A stretch of DNA of 64,000 bases, taken from positions 14,697,773 through 14,761,772 of the forward strand of contig JALIRH010000007.1 of NCBI GenBank assembly GCA_023055505.1. Direction: 5' to 3'. Under the pieces are notes generated by a model. That model was not told the origin of the DNA and made no database searches. It was given only the letters and a program-made list of their open reading frames with translations. This document shows, piece by piece, positions 12,801-24,200 of this stretch. Every line of letters starts with the position of its first letter. The first letter of the stretch is position 1. The stretch comes from Callipepla californica brunnescens. Its lineage: Eukaryota > Chordata > Aves > Galliformes > Odontophoridae. Both the position numbers and the translations under genes were made by a program.

Positions 12801-15800
12801 CTCTACAAGATATTTGTGTTGTTTTGATGTTTGACTGATAGGTGCATTTCTTCAAGCATTAGGAGTTACATCCATATGGGATGGTTAGATATCTCTTTGC
12901 AGTTATGTATAAATGGAGCTCAGTTCAGGTGGGATTTGTTCTGTGTCGCCATTCTCCTTGCAATCAGACTGATCTTGAGAAGCTGCCAAGCCCAAAGCAC
13001 TGCTAGAGCTTATTAGATAATGAAACCATACAGTTTGTCTGCTGAATTCTCAGAGATCAGCGTGGTCACTGATGGGGCTCTTCCAATAGAGTGAGGAAAG
13101 GGCCCTATACTCAGCTGTGCTATGGAATGATGCAGTGCCAGGACTCCCATGACCACTCTCTTAAATGTCAGCCTTGATGTAAATATCTTTGGATGCACCA
13201 CTTGCTATAAAACATATAACATATTCTATAAAAAATGAATGAGAAAAATAGGGCAAGTAATGACCTGCAGTCAGTGTCTGAACGAATGACCATGACAGAC
13301 ATGCAGAAATCAATGACCTGCTATGCGCTTCCTAATCTGATAGATGAACTCCGAGACCGTTTATGTGTGAGAATAAGCAGAGGAATTCATGAGATGCAAA
13401 CATGCTCTGTGTCTTTCAACTTCTTGGCCACAGCAAGAGATGCGTGATGGCAGTTGTGCCCATTGGTAGACACATGATGTCTTGGCGTGGTTACAGAAAA
13501 AATTTTGCAATGATTATTACAGGCATCCACAAGGCAAAGAAATAGCAGAGAGAGTTCTGAGTATTCAGCGCCATGTAAACGCTGGAAGTTCCCCAAAACA
13601 ACAGGGATCTGATCTGTACAGTGTTGAAATCTGTATGGGTTTTAGCCTTAGGATACATAAAAGGGATTTTCCATGACTATGAGACCAGTCTAACAGTGCT
13701 TCCCTATGGGAAAACTTCATGGATAAATATGCTGATGAGTGACAGACATTGCAGCAATGCTGCCTATAAATGTTAAGTACTTAAATAAGTGCCCAACCCC
13801 ATCCCTATGTTGGGTGAAGTGACTGTGTTGAAAGAAGCTTTGTTGGTTTGTGAAGTGCTTGTGGCCGCCGAGGGGTGCAGTTTCAGAACTGCAAGCTATG
13901 GCCATGGTTACAAAAGAGTGTGGGAACATTTATCCAGCTTGCATGTGACAGAAGCAACAGCAGAGACTTCCACTGAGTGCATTTTGTTTTAATGCAAGCA
14001 CTTCATTAAGGATTTCAACATTGCAGCTGATTTTACTGTGGACATTCCAGCTCTACCTCATCCTTTCATAAGGCATTCAGTGATTTTGATTCCTCAAAAC
14101 AACCTGTTGAACTGGTCTTAAAATTTAAAATCAAAACATTCAGACTCAACATTTTAAAACACATGTATTAGGTACCAAAATTTAGGTTGGACTTTTTGTT
14201 TCCACAAGTCTTAGGCATGCCAGAGGTGTCTGAAAAAAGGAGCTTGGGTACATTACAGAGCTAAAGGGGCGGGAGAGGGATAGGAGAGTGTCATGGCTTG
14301 GGTCCTCCCCACTAGGAGTGCCTGGAGTAATAAATGTTGTAACAAGTGTTGTCCTTCCTTCTGTCTCTTGCTCTCATTCTGCTATTCCATCGCTTTTCTT
14401 CATGTTCTAATAAGCCTCTCCGTACACTGAAATGAATCAGTATGGTATAAATGGAATCAGTGAAGATCCATGACACTTCTTCAACTGGAAAGTGACACAC
14501 ATGGAGTTTCTGTTAGGGATGTAATAAATAATAATAAATAATAATTTTATATACATGGAGGAGAGACTAATAACAGTAATGAACAAGTTGGATTGATTTT
14601 GTGATGCTGAATTGTTTAATGATCCAAACAACCTGGAATTATGAGATTTGGAAAAGATGCTAAGTGAGCTGGCAGTGGTGGGAGAGGCTAAAGCACAGCA
14701 TTTAGGATTGATGCAGTGCTGCCTCTACCAGAATCCTTGCTGCACAGATGCCAAGCCCTGGTTCTCTAGACCAGGGTCAAAGCTGGTTGGTGTGGGGCTC
14801 TTAGAATGCACGGCATCTCACTCAGCACTGCGGAAAGAAGAAATACAATGACTCTCTCTTTGCTGAGTGTTTGGTAAGAGCCAATTCCAAGATACTTAAA
14901 TATAAATAATCCAAATAATGCAAATTTTAAATATCCTAAATACTTTGCCTAAACATATTTAAAATAACGCATAGTAATCCAACTGCTATATTAATGTACC
15001 TTACCACAGGGCAGACAAGCCTGAACAGTTTTGCTGCTCATAATATTTTCTGGTCCTGGGAAGATTCCTCTCCCACTTTAAATGTCATTACCATCACAGC
15101 ACATGGAAAGAAGTGTCTCACATAGGAAGAAAGTCAGGTGCAAAAAGTGTAAGAAATTGTAGTAACGTGCAGTTTGTGGAGAATCAAAACTCATATTTTC
15201 AATCATTTTCAGTTAGAAGGAGGGGAAATTCCTCAAAGATGAAAAAAGCATTTAATGAAAAATGCCCTGGTTTGTCTTCCAGGCATGAGAAATGTTAAGT
15301 GGCAGAGAAAATCCTTATATATATCAGCTCCAAACATAAAGCTACTGTATAGTGACAAAAGTATATAATATCTGTTCTTGCTAGTGGCTTTTGCATATGG
15401 AAAGGAGTGAATAAAGTTGTCTTAGTAAAGACATGAATTGGTATTACTTAATAGAGCCACTCGTTATTGATACTCATATGGATTCATTCTTTTCATTACT
15501 TCAAATGAATGCGAACAAATCACATCTGAGATTTCTTGTGATTTCTCAGAGCCTGGAGATTAAAGGTACAAGAAACTGAGGTAAAAAATGTGAAGATGTG
15601 TGGAGAAATAGGCATAGATGCTGTCTCATTACACAGCGTCACAGAACCACACACTGTTGAAGGAAAAAACTGAGACAAAATTTGTCAGCATGAAGACAGG
15701 AACAAAACCTTAATCTCTTTGATCTCATTAATAAATTCATCACATCTATTGGCTTTTTGCTAAGATTTGTTATCAGAAGAATTTATCCTTCTCTGCAAGC

Positions 15801-16479
15801 CCAGCCTTTCATGAAGCATTTAAACTTGTAACAATATTAACTACGCTTCCACATATCTGTGCATGAACTGCTTGGGCATCAACTGCACTTATACCTTTAT
15901 TAACACCTCTTATTCTTCTCCTGAGGGGTGTGAACATCTCCTGAGGGGTGTGAGCACAGAGCTACTGCTTTCCTACCCTAAGCTTGAGTAATGCCACCAT
16001 CAGCTCACATATGATGTGGGGTGGGATCCATACCCAGCACTTGACCTATGTTTCCTTGGCATGAATGATGCCTGGTATAATTTTTTGTGTGTTCCATCTT
16101 TCTCTTTGTAAACATGTTTGCCGCAATTTACTGATGGTAAATATTGCATGAGTCAATCATCACAAAAGCGTTCTGTCATTATAAATCCCACTGAAATTGT
16201 GGACGAGTTGGAAAACAAACAAAATGAAAGAGCTGAGAGTGAAAAATCTCAGAGATGCAAGCTGGCTTTTGTTCTCTCTATTCAAAATAAAGCTCTCTGC
16301 TCTGCTCTCAGTGACCACGAAGCAGATGTATCTCCCACAAGATGACGTGAGTAAATGTTGGGTGCAGCGTTGGGTACCAGGACCGGCCCAGGTGATGGCT
16401 GTGACTCACATGCTTCACACTAGGCATTTGAAGCACGGGAAGCGGCTGTGTGCAGGGCACACAGAACTGCATCCCTGCC
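9856..16479. other. Gene-free 5' flank of FAM110C
   Basis: No CR1 piece or long frame is recognisable. A 20-bp direct tandem duplication with one mismatch lies at 15917-15956, and an ATAATA-type run at 14523-14547. The block at about 13.0-14.0 kb has several 60-70 codon frames on both strands that I could not link to any family. Distal regulatory elements could lie here but cannot be called by eye. Confidence 0.5.
15917..15956. repeat. 20-bp tandem duplication
   Basis: Two adjacent 20-bp copies starting TCTCCTGAGGGG differ at one base near the end. Confidence 0.85.
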
Positions 16480-17990
16480 CGTTTGGAAGCGTGCCCTCAA
16501 GGGCAAAGATTGACCCGAAGCGGTTCAATGTGAAGCCATTCCGTGACATTTTGCACGCGCGCTCGCACTGCACAGCTGAGGGCGGGGAGCAGACGCCCTG
16601 CCGGCGCTGTGGATGCCCCAGGAAGGGCACGAGGCTCTCGCATCCTCTGGTTAAGCGTGCTGGCCGGAGCCGTGACGGGCGCGGGGCGGGGCGGGCCGGG
16701 CTGCGGGGCAGGGCGCAGCGCGAGTGGGTGCGCGGCGGCGTGGGGCGGCGCGGGGCGGGCGCGCAAGGCGCGGGCACGGGCACGGCAGGCAGCGCGGCTC
16801 CCCGCCGTGTTCGGAGGAGCGCACGCCGCGTTTGGGGCTGTTTCTTCGCTTTTTTGTTTGTTTGTTTTTTAAATCGCCCGGGACTGGAAGCGGGAGCCGC
16901 GGAGCTGAAGCTGCTATGCCCACTGAAATCAGCCGGGCCGTGAAAATGCACGCCATCTCCGACCTGCACTCGTCGCTCAGCGCGCGGCTGCTCAACAAGG
17001 GGCCGGAGTACCTCCGGAGGCAGCTGGGGGCCGGCAACCCCGGCCGGAGGAGCGCGGCGGAGAGGCTGGCAGCCGATAAGGCCAAGTATGTGAAAAGTCA
17101 GCAGGTAATCAGCACCAAGCAGGAGCCCGTCATCGTGCTCAGCTCGGCCTCGGAGTGCAGCAGCGAGACCTGCTCGGTGGAGAGCACCAAAACCAGCAGG
17201 GACTTGGGCAGAGGGAAGGGCACGAAGCCGCTGGAGCGGGGCAAGGCGGGGTGCGCCTGGCGGGGCCCCCTGCAGCACGGCCCCCCCATCGCCCGGCGCA
17301 GCACCCCCAGGAGGCAGTGCCGGCCAGACTCCCTGGTGATCTACCGCCAGAAGTGCGAGCTGGGGAGAGGGCAGAGCCAGGACGGCTCGCGAGGCAGCTT
17401 GGTGAGGAGGTTCTTCCAGGGGCCTGGCAAGGAGAAGCAGTTGGCTTCCCCTGGGGTGCCCAGAGTCATTATGGAGGACAGCGCGGCCGCCGAGAGCAAA
17501 GAGCCTCTCCCGGCTGAAGTCGCCGTCTGTGAGCCCAGCAGCTGTGGAGCTGAGCAAGGCAGCGTGGTAAGCACCGAAGAGCCGGGCACTGCGGAGCGTG
17601 AGAAGCCCTGCACGTTGCCTGCACCTCCTGAAGAGGTCAAGGAGGTGAAGAGGAGAGGTCTCCATCGCTCCCAGTCGGACATCAGCTCTCGTTACTCCAA
17701 GTCGTTCTCCGAGTTTGACACGTTCTTCAAGTACTGTGGCCTGGAACAAGAGGTCATCGAGGATTTGGGGAGAGAGAACTTCTCGGTGGTGTCCGACAAC
17801 GTCTCCTTCAAGATCCGCAGCATCAGCGTGGCCACATCCGAGAGCGACTTCACGCGGCACAGCGGGGACGAGGGGCTGCTGGAGGACGAGCTCACCGAGC
17901 AGGTCCCCAGCAGCACCTCAGTGATCGAGCGCAACGCCCGCATCATCAAGTGGCTGTACACCTGTAAGAAAGCCAAGGAGAGCAGCAAAG
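16480..17990. promoter_or_regulatory. CpG island covering promoter, 5'UTR and coding exon of FAM110C
   Basis: CpG dinucleotides and G+C rise sharply at about 16.48 kb and fall back at the end of the FAM110C coding region. This is the only such island in the window. A run of overlapping Sp1-type GC boxes (GGGGCGGGGCGGG) lies at 16683-16695, with further GGGGCGG copies to about 16760. No convincing TATA box sits at a suitable distance, which fits a dispersed CpG-island promoter. A TGACGTGA half-CRE lies further upstream at 16343-16350. The transcription start cannot be fixed from sequence; it probably lies within about 16.65-16.9 kb. A T-rich run with GTTT repeats (about 16848-16871) interrupts the GC-rich 5'UTR just before the start codon. 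Confidence 0.8.
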
Positions 17991-18010
17991 CGATCCAGGA
18001 ACTGGCGTGA
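16916..18010 (+). CDS. FAM110C: FAM110C, family with sequence similarity 110 member C
   Basis: The open frame encodes 364 aa with no intron in the coding part. Residues 1-4 (MPTE) and 24-36 (RLLNKGPEYLRRQ), followed by ERLAADKAKYVKSQ at 49-62, match the FAM110 N-terminal block. Residues 136-148 (RPDSLVIYRQKCE) and the SLVRRFFQGPGK stretch at 161-172 resemble member C specifically. The C-terminal block holds RSQSDISSRYS (251-261), TFFKYCGL (269-276), LGRENF (284-289) and VIERNARIIKWLYTCKKAKE (336-355). FAM110 proteins are known as small, largely disordered proteins linked to centrosomes, spindle poles and microtubules; member C has been tied to cell spreading and migration. No signal peptide or membrane segment is visible. 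The serine-rich middle (about 75-95 and 185-245) looks unstructured. I chose the start at 16916 because MPTE is the family start, as in FAM110B, and position -3 is G. An in-frame ATG at 16724 would add 64 Arg/Gly-rich residues with no family match. Assignment to member C rather than A, B or D rests on recalled family sequences. Confidence 0.93.
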   Translation: MPTEISRAVKMHAISDLHSSLSARLLNKGPEYLRRQLGAGNPGRRSAAERLAADKAKYVKSQQVISTKQEPVIVLSSASECSSETCSVESTKTSRDLGRGKGTKPLERGKAGCAWRGPLQHGPPIARRSTPRRQCRPDSLVIYRQKCELGRGQSQDGSRGSLVRRFFQGPGKEKQLASPGVPRVIMEDSAAAESKEPLPAEVAVCEPSSCGAEQGSVVSTEEPGTAEREKPCTLPAPPEEVKEVKRRGLHRSQSDISSRYSKSFSEFDTFFKYCGLEQEVIEDLGRENFSVVSDNVSFKIRSISVATSESDFTRHSGDEGLLEDELTEQVPSSTSVIERNARIIKWLYTCKKAKESSKAIQELA

Positions 18011-18870
18011 AGGCTTTCTGCAGCGTGTGCTGCAGCCTGGCGAATGCAAGGTGTGTGCAGAGCCTTGCCCTGCTGATTTATGTATTTCTCGTTCCTCTTT
18101 AGCAAGCAGTAGACTTTGCATAGTTTCTTTAAACCTCTTTATGAGAAGTGACAGGAGCCTGTATTTTATATGATAGTTGTCATAGTACTACGTTTTTCGA
18201 AGCAGAAATCTGGGTCACTGCGAAGAAAAAAAGTGCAAACAAGTGAGTACAGCTTGCCAGAGTGGGATCACACCCCATAGAAGAAATCGAAGCGTCAGTG
18301 TCTATGAGGGATGTCTGCTCACTGCCCGCTTTGTAAATAGCTTGGTTCCTGTAATTTCTGCTATATTAAGTGATAAGAAAAATCTTAGTAAAGTATTTAA
18401 CCTATAATTACAGTAGCTTAGATGACAGACTGAACTGAAACTATTAATAATTAGGAGTAGATTGTATTTATACAAGAATCCTGCAGCTTTTCCCTTCTTA
18501 CTTTCTCTTCTGTCCCTGTTCCCCTCTGTTACACATAGGCACCCCCAAAAATCAGGTATCGAAGCTAAGCCACTAGCACTGCTATCAGACTTATTTCCCC
18601 CACAGCTTGCTGTTGTTGGGACCATAAAAGTTTGCTCCAGGTGATCCCCTAGAATGTGTTGTCTGTCCTGTTTTCCTGAAGTGGGCTTTGCCATGCACCA
18701 TGGTCCCAATGGCTAGAAATTAGTTGTGTGGTTTGCCTTGTACAGGGCATACCTCACTGTGTTATACCAAGATAAATGATACAAGTGTGCGGCACCTAGT
18801 TAGAAGTAGAACAAAGTGCTTGTGAAATATGATACCCTGGACTTAATAAAAGCAGTGCTAATTTTGTATC
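18011..18870 (+). other. Proximal 3'UTR of FAM110C, unspliced form
   Basis: Downstream of the stop codon the sequence returns to AT-rich, non-coding composition. A canonical AATAAA lies at 18845-18850 with a T/GT-rich stretch just after it, which would give a 3'UTR of about 0.85 kb. A Pumilio-type TGTAAATA sits at 18332-18339. Use of this end is inferred from the signal alone. Confidence 0.5.
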
Positions 18871-21202
18871 TGATCTCCTCAAAAGAACTATTCCTGAGGC
18901 CTTTGGTACTGATGGTTTCAGAGATAAGAGTATATTTCTGAAGACCTTAGAGTGTAAGTACCACAGCTTACAGTGTGGTCTTTAAAAATTGCATGAATGG
19001 TTCTTGATATGAAGGATTACATATATATGTTCTGACAGTTTGTAATTGGTGCGTGAGAAGAACATCGTTTGGTGTAGGTACAGCGGTTGATAGTGGGCCC
19101 TGTGAGCATGGAGTGATATAATGCTTGAGCCTCCTTCTTAAGTGGGGGTAGAGCTGTCACTCCCAATACCTTTTGTCCATGTAATGCAAAAATCAATTCA
19201 CTTGCTCAAAATTGTTATAATTATGTGAAAGTTGGATAATTTTATAAATGATTTTCTTCACAAAGATATTTAAGTCCTAATGAGTAGAGGGAGGAGGAAG
19301 AGAGAGATGTTTTCACACAAATATTTCAAGCCGTTATAGATAAGAATGTTATTATGTGACAGATCCTTTCCCAAATTAAGTTAGAGAGAAGGAAGGACTC
19401 TGCTCACCATTTCTCCACATCCCTCTATGATAAAAGGCAAGGGAGATGCCCACAAATGGTGCAGGTGGCCAGTTGTGACCCATGCTGAGGATGGAAGGTA
19501 GAGCTTTCCCCCTTCCACTACAGACAGGAGCCTTGTGATGAAAACAACCACAGTTCCACGAAGTAAGGCGAAATAGAAGCCTGTCTGTTGCCATGTGGGC
19601 TTTCTAGGGGTAGGTTGCAGGGCCAGGGCAGCAGTTGTCATGGCAGGACACTGGAGCCTGCTGCAGAAGGTGTAGTTGAGCCTTCTGCCATCCATGTGCA
19701 TGGTGCTGAGCGTGTCCAGTGCTGTTGAGATGGTGATGCTGGGGACTGCTCCGAAGAATATGCAGGCTGTGGAGGCCAAGGGCTTCAGTGAAGGGTGCTT
19801 CACTGGGGCAAAGGCAGGTCAGGAAGGGGAAAGCTCTTCTGCAGTGGCTCACACAGGCTCAGTCAGTGTGTTTTTGAATATCAAAGGCAAAATGGATATT
19901 TGGAAAGTGTGCTACCCATAGCCCATAGCCTAGCAGTGTTTTGAAAAGATCTTCATGAAATCCATGTGGCATACGTGGTCATTCTGCAGTAACTTTACTA
20001 TCTAAAAACCACACGTTTTAGGATGGATTTTCCTTTTGCTGTTCTGTACCCCTAGTGCAGTCTCCCATTTAAATTGAGATCAGAGTGGGGCCCAAGAGAA
20101 TGCTTTACACTGGCAGCAATTTTCTTTGGCATCAGAATTTGTCAGTCTGGCTTATCCATGGTGTTTGTATTGACTTCAGACTTACTAGGGCTCACTGTCA
20201 GCTGAGACACCTCAGTAGTGGGGCTATGATCATTTCCAGGGTAATTTCTAAAATCAGAGAAACTGCTTCTGTTTAGGCCATACAGCAGAAGTTCAGAGAA
20301 GTCAGCTGAAAATGCCAGGGCGCAGCACCCAGAATATAGGGTCATCTGTAAGTCAGATATTACAGTCACCAGGCAGAATTTAAGCACATTGTGGTTGTCA
20401 TCAGTTGCTCTCATGTTCAGTTCTGTAGTTATGGTTATTTATATTAATGTATACCAAAATGTTCATCTTTTCCTTCAGCTCTACATTCTCTCTGGCGAAA
20501 CAGCATCGAGTTAGATAACCTGAATCTTTTCATTATATTCACATATTTGACTTTGCAGCTCTGAGACACGTTCCTGAAGGCACCTTGTTTTACAAAGAGG
20601 CTTGAAAATTGTTTCACCTTCTTTGGAAAAAGAAGCTAAAGCCTGTTTTTATTATGTGTAAAATACCTTCTGAGAACCACATAGCTTTTGTGGGTTGGTG
20701 ATCATCTCATTCATATTTTACGTTCTCCATTTAATTTTTCATGAGCTCTCTGGGGCCTTGTGGGACACTGTAAATAAAACAGCTACTTGAAGGATCGGAT
20801 TACCTGACACATCTCATCAGAGCGATGAGTGTGGAATCTAAGTGTGGGCTTCAAAACACAGAAGTCCTCTGTGAGATGGGCATTGCTATTTCATGGTAGG
20901 ATGTTGCCTGAATTCACCTCTGCAGTTCAGTACTGCTGGCTCCTTTTGCTGTAAGCCTTGCCCAGTTCCAAGAAAGGGGTTTACTGTGCATTCTCCTTCC
21001 TGGCTTGAATCAGGATTATTTGGCCTTAAGTTTCAGCAGTATTCTTACAAGAATCTTTGTTGTTTGAGTGGAGACCACATGGGAAGGGAACTTGCTGCAT
21101 TGTCAATAGCTATAAACAGCTGAATAAAAGCCTTAGAATATCACCTAATGCTTGTTTGACATGATAAATGACAAATTACACTTTTTTTTCCTCTTTTGTC
21201 AG
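18051..21202 (+). other. Putative 3'UTR intron of FAM110C
   Basis: The left boundary reads GCAAG|GTGTGT, with GT at 18051-18052, 40 nt after the stop codon. The right boundary is a long pyrimidine tract (21181-21200) ending in TCAG at 21199-21202. From memory, mammalian FAM110C is also split close to the end of its coding region, with only a few codons in the next exon; here the stop codon comes before the equivalent donor. The interval is AT-rich and holds no recognisable CR1 or other gene. A 140-codon frame on the minus strand (19381-19803) has no family I recognise. The intron is inferred from splice-site quality and gene structure, not from transcript data. Confidence 0.45.
18845..18850 (+). 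promoter_or_regulatory. Proximal poly(A) signal AATAAA
   Basis: Canonical hexamer about 835 nt past the FAM110C stop codon, followed by a T-rich segment. It is the first AATAAA downstream of the gene. Confidence 0.5.
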
Positions 21203-24200
21203 AATTCTTGACTTGGAAGTTGAACAAGACAAGACACAGAAAGAAACTCTTCCCTCACCTGGCTCGTGTCTACTTGGACCAAGTTCAGTATTCTTGCCTC
21301 TTTCCCTTGCCCTCATCCTCTGGCAGCCTCGCTCTTGTTGCAAGCACAGGGATATCCGAGAGAGTGATGACAACTGGAGATCATGAACTGTGCTGCAGTG
21401 AGGCAGCAGGAAATGAAAAGTCCCAGGAAAGCAAAGCGTGCCATTAACGTGGATATCCGGCATCAGGTCACTGCCCCAGGATGTCACTCCAGGCTGTGGC
21501 AGAAGGTCCGTGTCACACGCCCGTCTCTTTCCAGTAATATTTGTCAGTAGGGATGGGAAAAAAAAGTAGGGGTGAAATGGCAATGACCCCTGGACCAGGC
21601 GTCACCCTGCAGGCAAGCTGGCTCCACCCAGCTTTTCAAAGGCCCAGTCCTGTGAGGGCTGTTTGACCGGGGCTCATGCTGGCATCATTCAGTGTTTGCC
21701 TGGCTGATGAGGACTAGCTGTGGCAGCTTTGTCTGGGAGATATGGCAAACACATTGTAAGCTAAATCTCTGTCAAGCCTTTCCTTGTCTAACGGTATTCA
21801 AGCCACATTGTACTACCTTGTGTCTTTCTAGTTTTCTCTGTCTTATTGTGTTCTCAACCAGTGGAGAGAAATAGCTTTTAAAACACTGCCCAAAATCTTT
21901 TCAGCAGCACAATTCCAAGAAGCAGGTAGTAGAAAAATAGGGCTGCCTTGCTGCAGAATGGTCCAGTTCACACTTACGCAGGCTGCTGTGCTTGCAACAT
22001 TTCAGGCTACCTGAGAGAGTTTCATTACGATGTTTGGAAGTTCATGGCTCAACACCCTACATTTTATGCACTGTGAGTGAGCAGTTGGCTTGTAGGATTG
22101 CATTAGAAAACTGTATACTGGGCTATGCAAGACCAAACTTCCCTAGTGTGGGTCTGGAGAGGTGTTGTGCATGGGATGGATACGCTGGCTGTCATGGTTT
22201 TACCAGCCTGTGAACTGTTGACACTGGCATTCCTGCACCGCGGACCAGAGAACCTGTTAGGGACTGTGCCAGGTAGATGTCCTGGTGGGATAAGATCCAG
22301 CGTAGACAGCACCTCACTCAATATTATCATTTAGAATGCTTCATTTGAACTGGCCAAACAAAACAGGTTTCAAAAGTACTTTGGATAACTAGTGTAGTTA
22401 GTGGGGCCTCTGCAGTAACTTACGGGCCTAGCTGGCCATGCCCCAGGTACCCCAGTCTGTCATTATTCACTGGAGAGTATCTAAGACCAAAGGATTTCTT
22501 TGGATGTTAAAAAACACATTAAAAAAGATGTGAAGTAAAAACCAATCAAAGCTATTGCCCTTTTGGTCACACCAAGGCCCACCAGCGACAGCCACGCATC
22601 TAGGATTCCAGCTGGGCCTCCTGCAGAGATTAGGCATGAGCTCCGTGTTGCCTTGGGCCTGGCTTCCTGCTCACAGTGCTGGCCTTCAGCTGGCCCTCAG
22701 ACGTGAGCTGTGGGAGGTCCAGAAGGAGCTTTCATTCTCCACATTCCTGCTTGGTCGCATAGATCTCTTTGGGCCTCTTCTGGCTCAAAACAGCTGCCAG
22801 AGCAGCCAGGTGGAAGCAGAGCTCAAATGAGCACTTGGGCTGCATTTTTTAAAAGTGTTTGTTGCTCTTGATAAATAAACCTGTCTGAGTGGAAAGGGCA
22901 AAGGAGCGTAGTGGCGCTCCTAGAAAACATCTGTTGTGGGAGGCCCAGTTTCCAATTTGAACTTACACAAATGTGGCACACTGACAGTGTCGCCTTGAAG
23001 TGCTCATCAAGTGTTGCAGTTGGCAACAGTTAAATTCACAGCAAGATGGCTGGGTTCCCTTTCCACATGTCTAAAATATGCTTGTCAATCGCTGGAATGG
23101 TAGTTTGCAATTACAGCAACTGTTTGAGAATGCAGGGCGCTTGCCCTCATTCTCTAGTGTCACATACTAAGGTCTACATGTCTGAAAGTGTCTAGGTAGG
23201 TAGATAACACTTCCTGATAAAATAATTGTTAAACCTGTTTCAGAGTCAAGAGAAAACCAAATAGTTTGCATGAGTGAACCCCTGCCAGCTTAGAGGGAAG
23301 CTTGTACGTGGAGATATCTTTGTTAAATAATGAAAATTCCATGTGCATTTGTTACATTATTTCTATAGGATGATTCTTAGAAAACTACAACTCAAGATGC
23401 TGCTAATATGGTTTATGCAACTAAGGTGCAGTTTTTAAAGGTACAAAGACTTGGTTTATTATACCTACTGCATCTGTTGTTTTCATGCTCACTGTGTGAG
23501 GTACTGTAACATACAAGTATTTAAGTGCTTTTGTCAGAGGCTGATGACTACTTTTCTTTGCAAATATGAATTAACTGCAGACAGTTCAGAGTCCAGGAAA
23601 AGTCTTTTGCATTACAAATCAGTGCTCCAGTATGATACAAGAGAATTGTTTTGTATACGGGGAAGACTTTTTGTTTCATTTTCAAACTTGCATTTGTTTT
23701 GGCTTCTTAAGTTTAGCAGCACTGAGCTTTCAAGTTAAGATGATAGTGCTAGGGAAAAAAAGAAGGAAGATGCTTTGGTAGTGTGTTTTCAGTGGTGGGA
23801 AGTAATGTGTTTAATTGACTTGAAAGTAATGAACATCAGCCATTATTAAAATCAGCAAAGATTGTATGATAGAGATTAGTGAAACCAGAACTGGCATATT
23901 TTTAATTTCACTTTATTATCTTTTTGAACAGTTTAACATGATTGTGGTGACATTCTGCACTGATGTATGGCAAAATTTTCCTGGCTTTGTTCAAGCTTTG
24001 ATAGGAGCCCTGAGTGCTCAAGGTATCATCAAGATATGGACCTAAGATCTTTCCCTGATAAGCTTTACATTCATTTGTTTAAAAATCTCTTCTGGGTATG
24101 CTAATAACCTACTTCTCCCAGTGTGCCAGGAAAAGCAGATGACAATCGTTTCTCCTCTTTTAGAGGATGGATGATTTGGTGCTTATTCTAAAGCTCAGTA

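Noticed and set aside
16724..16915. In-frame upstream ATG extending FAM110C by 64 residues
   Set aside because: The extra residues are low-complexity Arg/Gly/Ala from the GC-rich 5' region, then a run translated from the T-rich UTR stretch. MPTE at 16916 matches the family start.
16197..16943. 248-codon frame on the + strand overlapping the promoter island
   Set aside because: Different frame from FAM110C, compositional bias in the CpG island, no recognisable domain.
16415..17860. 481-codon open frame on the minus strand opposite FAM110C
   Set aside because: It is an antisense shadow of a GC-rich coding exon and CpG island. The composition (Ala/Pro/Arg-rich) and lack of any domain fit this, and the sense strand has clear family motifs.
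17950..17970. Donor-like CCTGTAAGA inside the C-terminal coding region
   Set aside because: The family-conserved YTCKKAKE motif continues across it, so it is exonic.
19381..19803. 140-codon minus-strand frame inside the putative 3' intron, with some hydrophobic stretches
   Set aside because: No family recognised, no nearby promoter or splice evidence; length is possible by chance.
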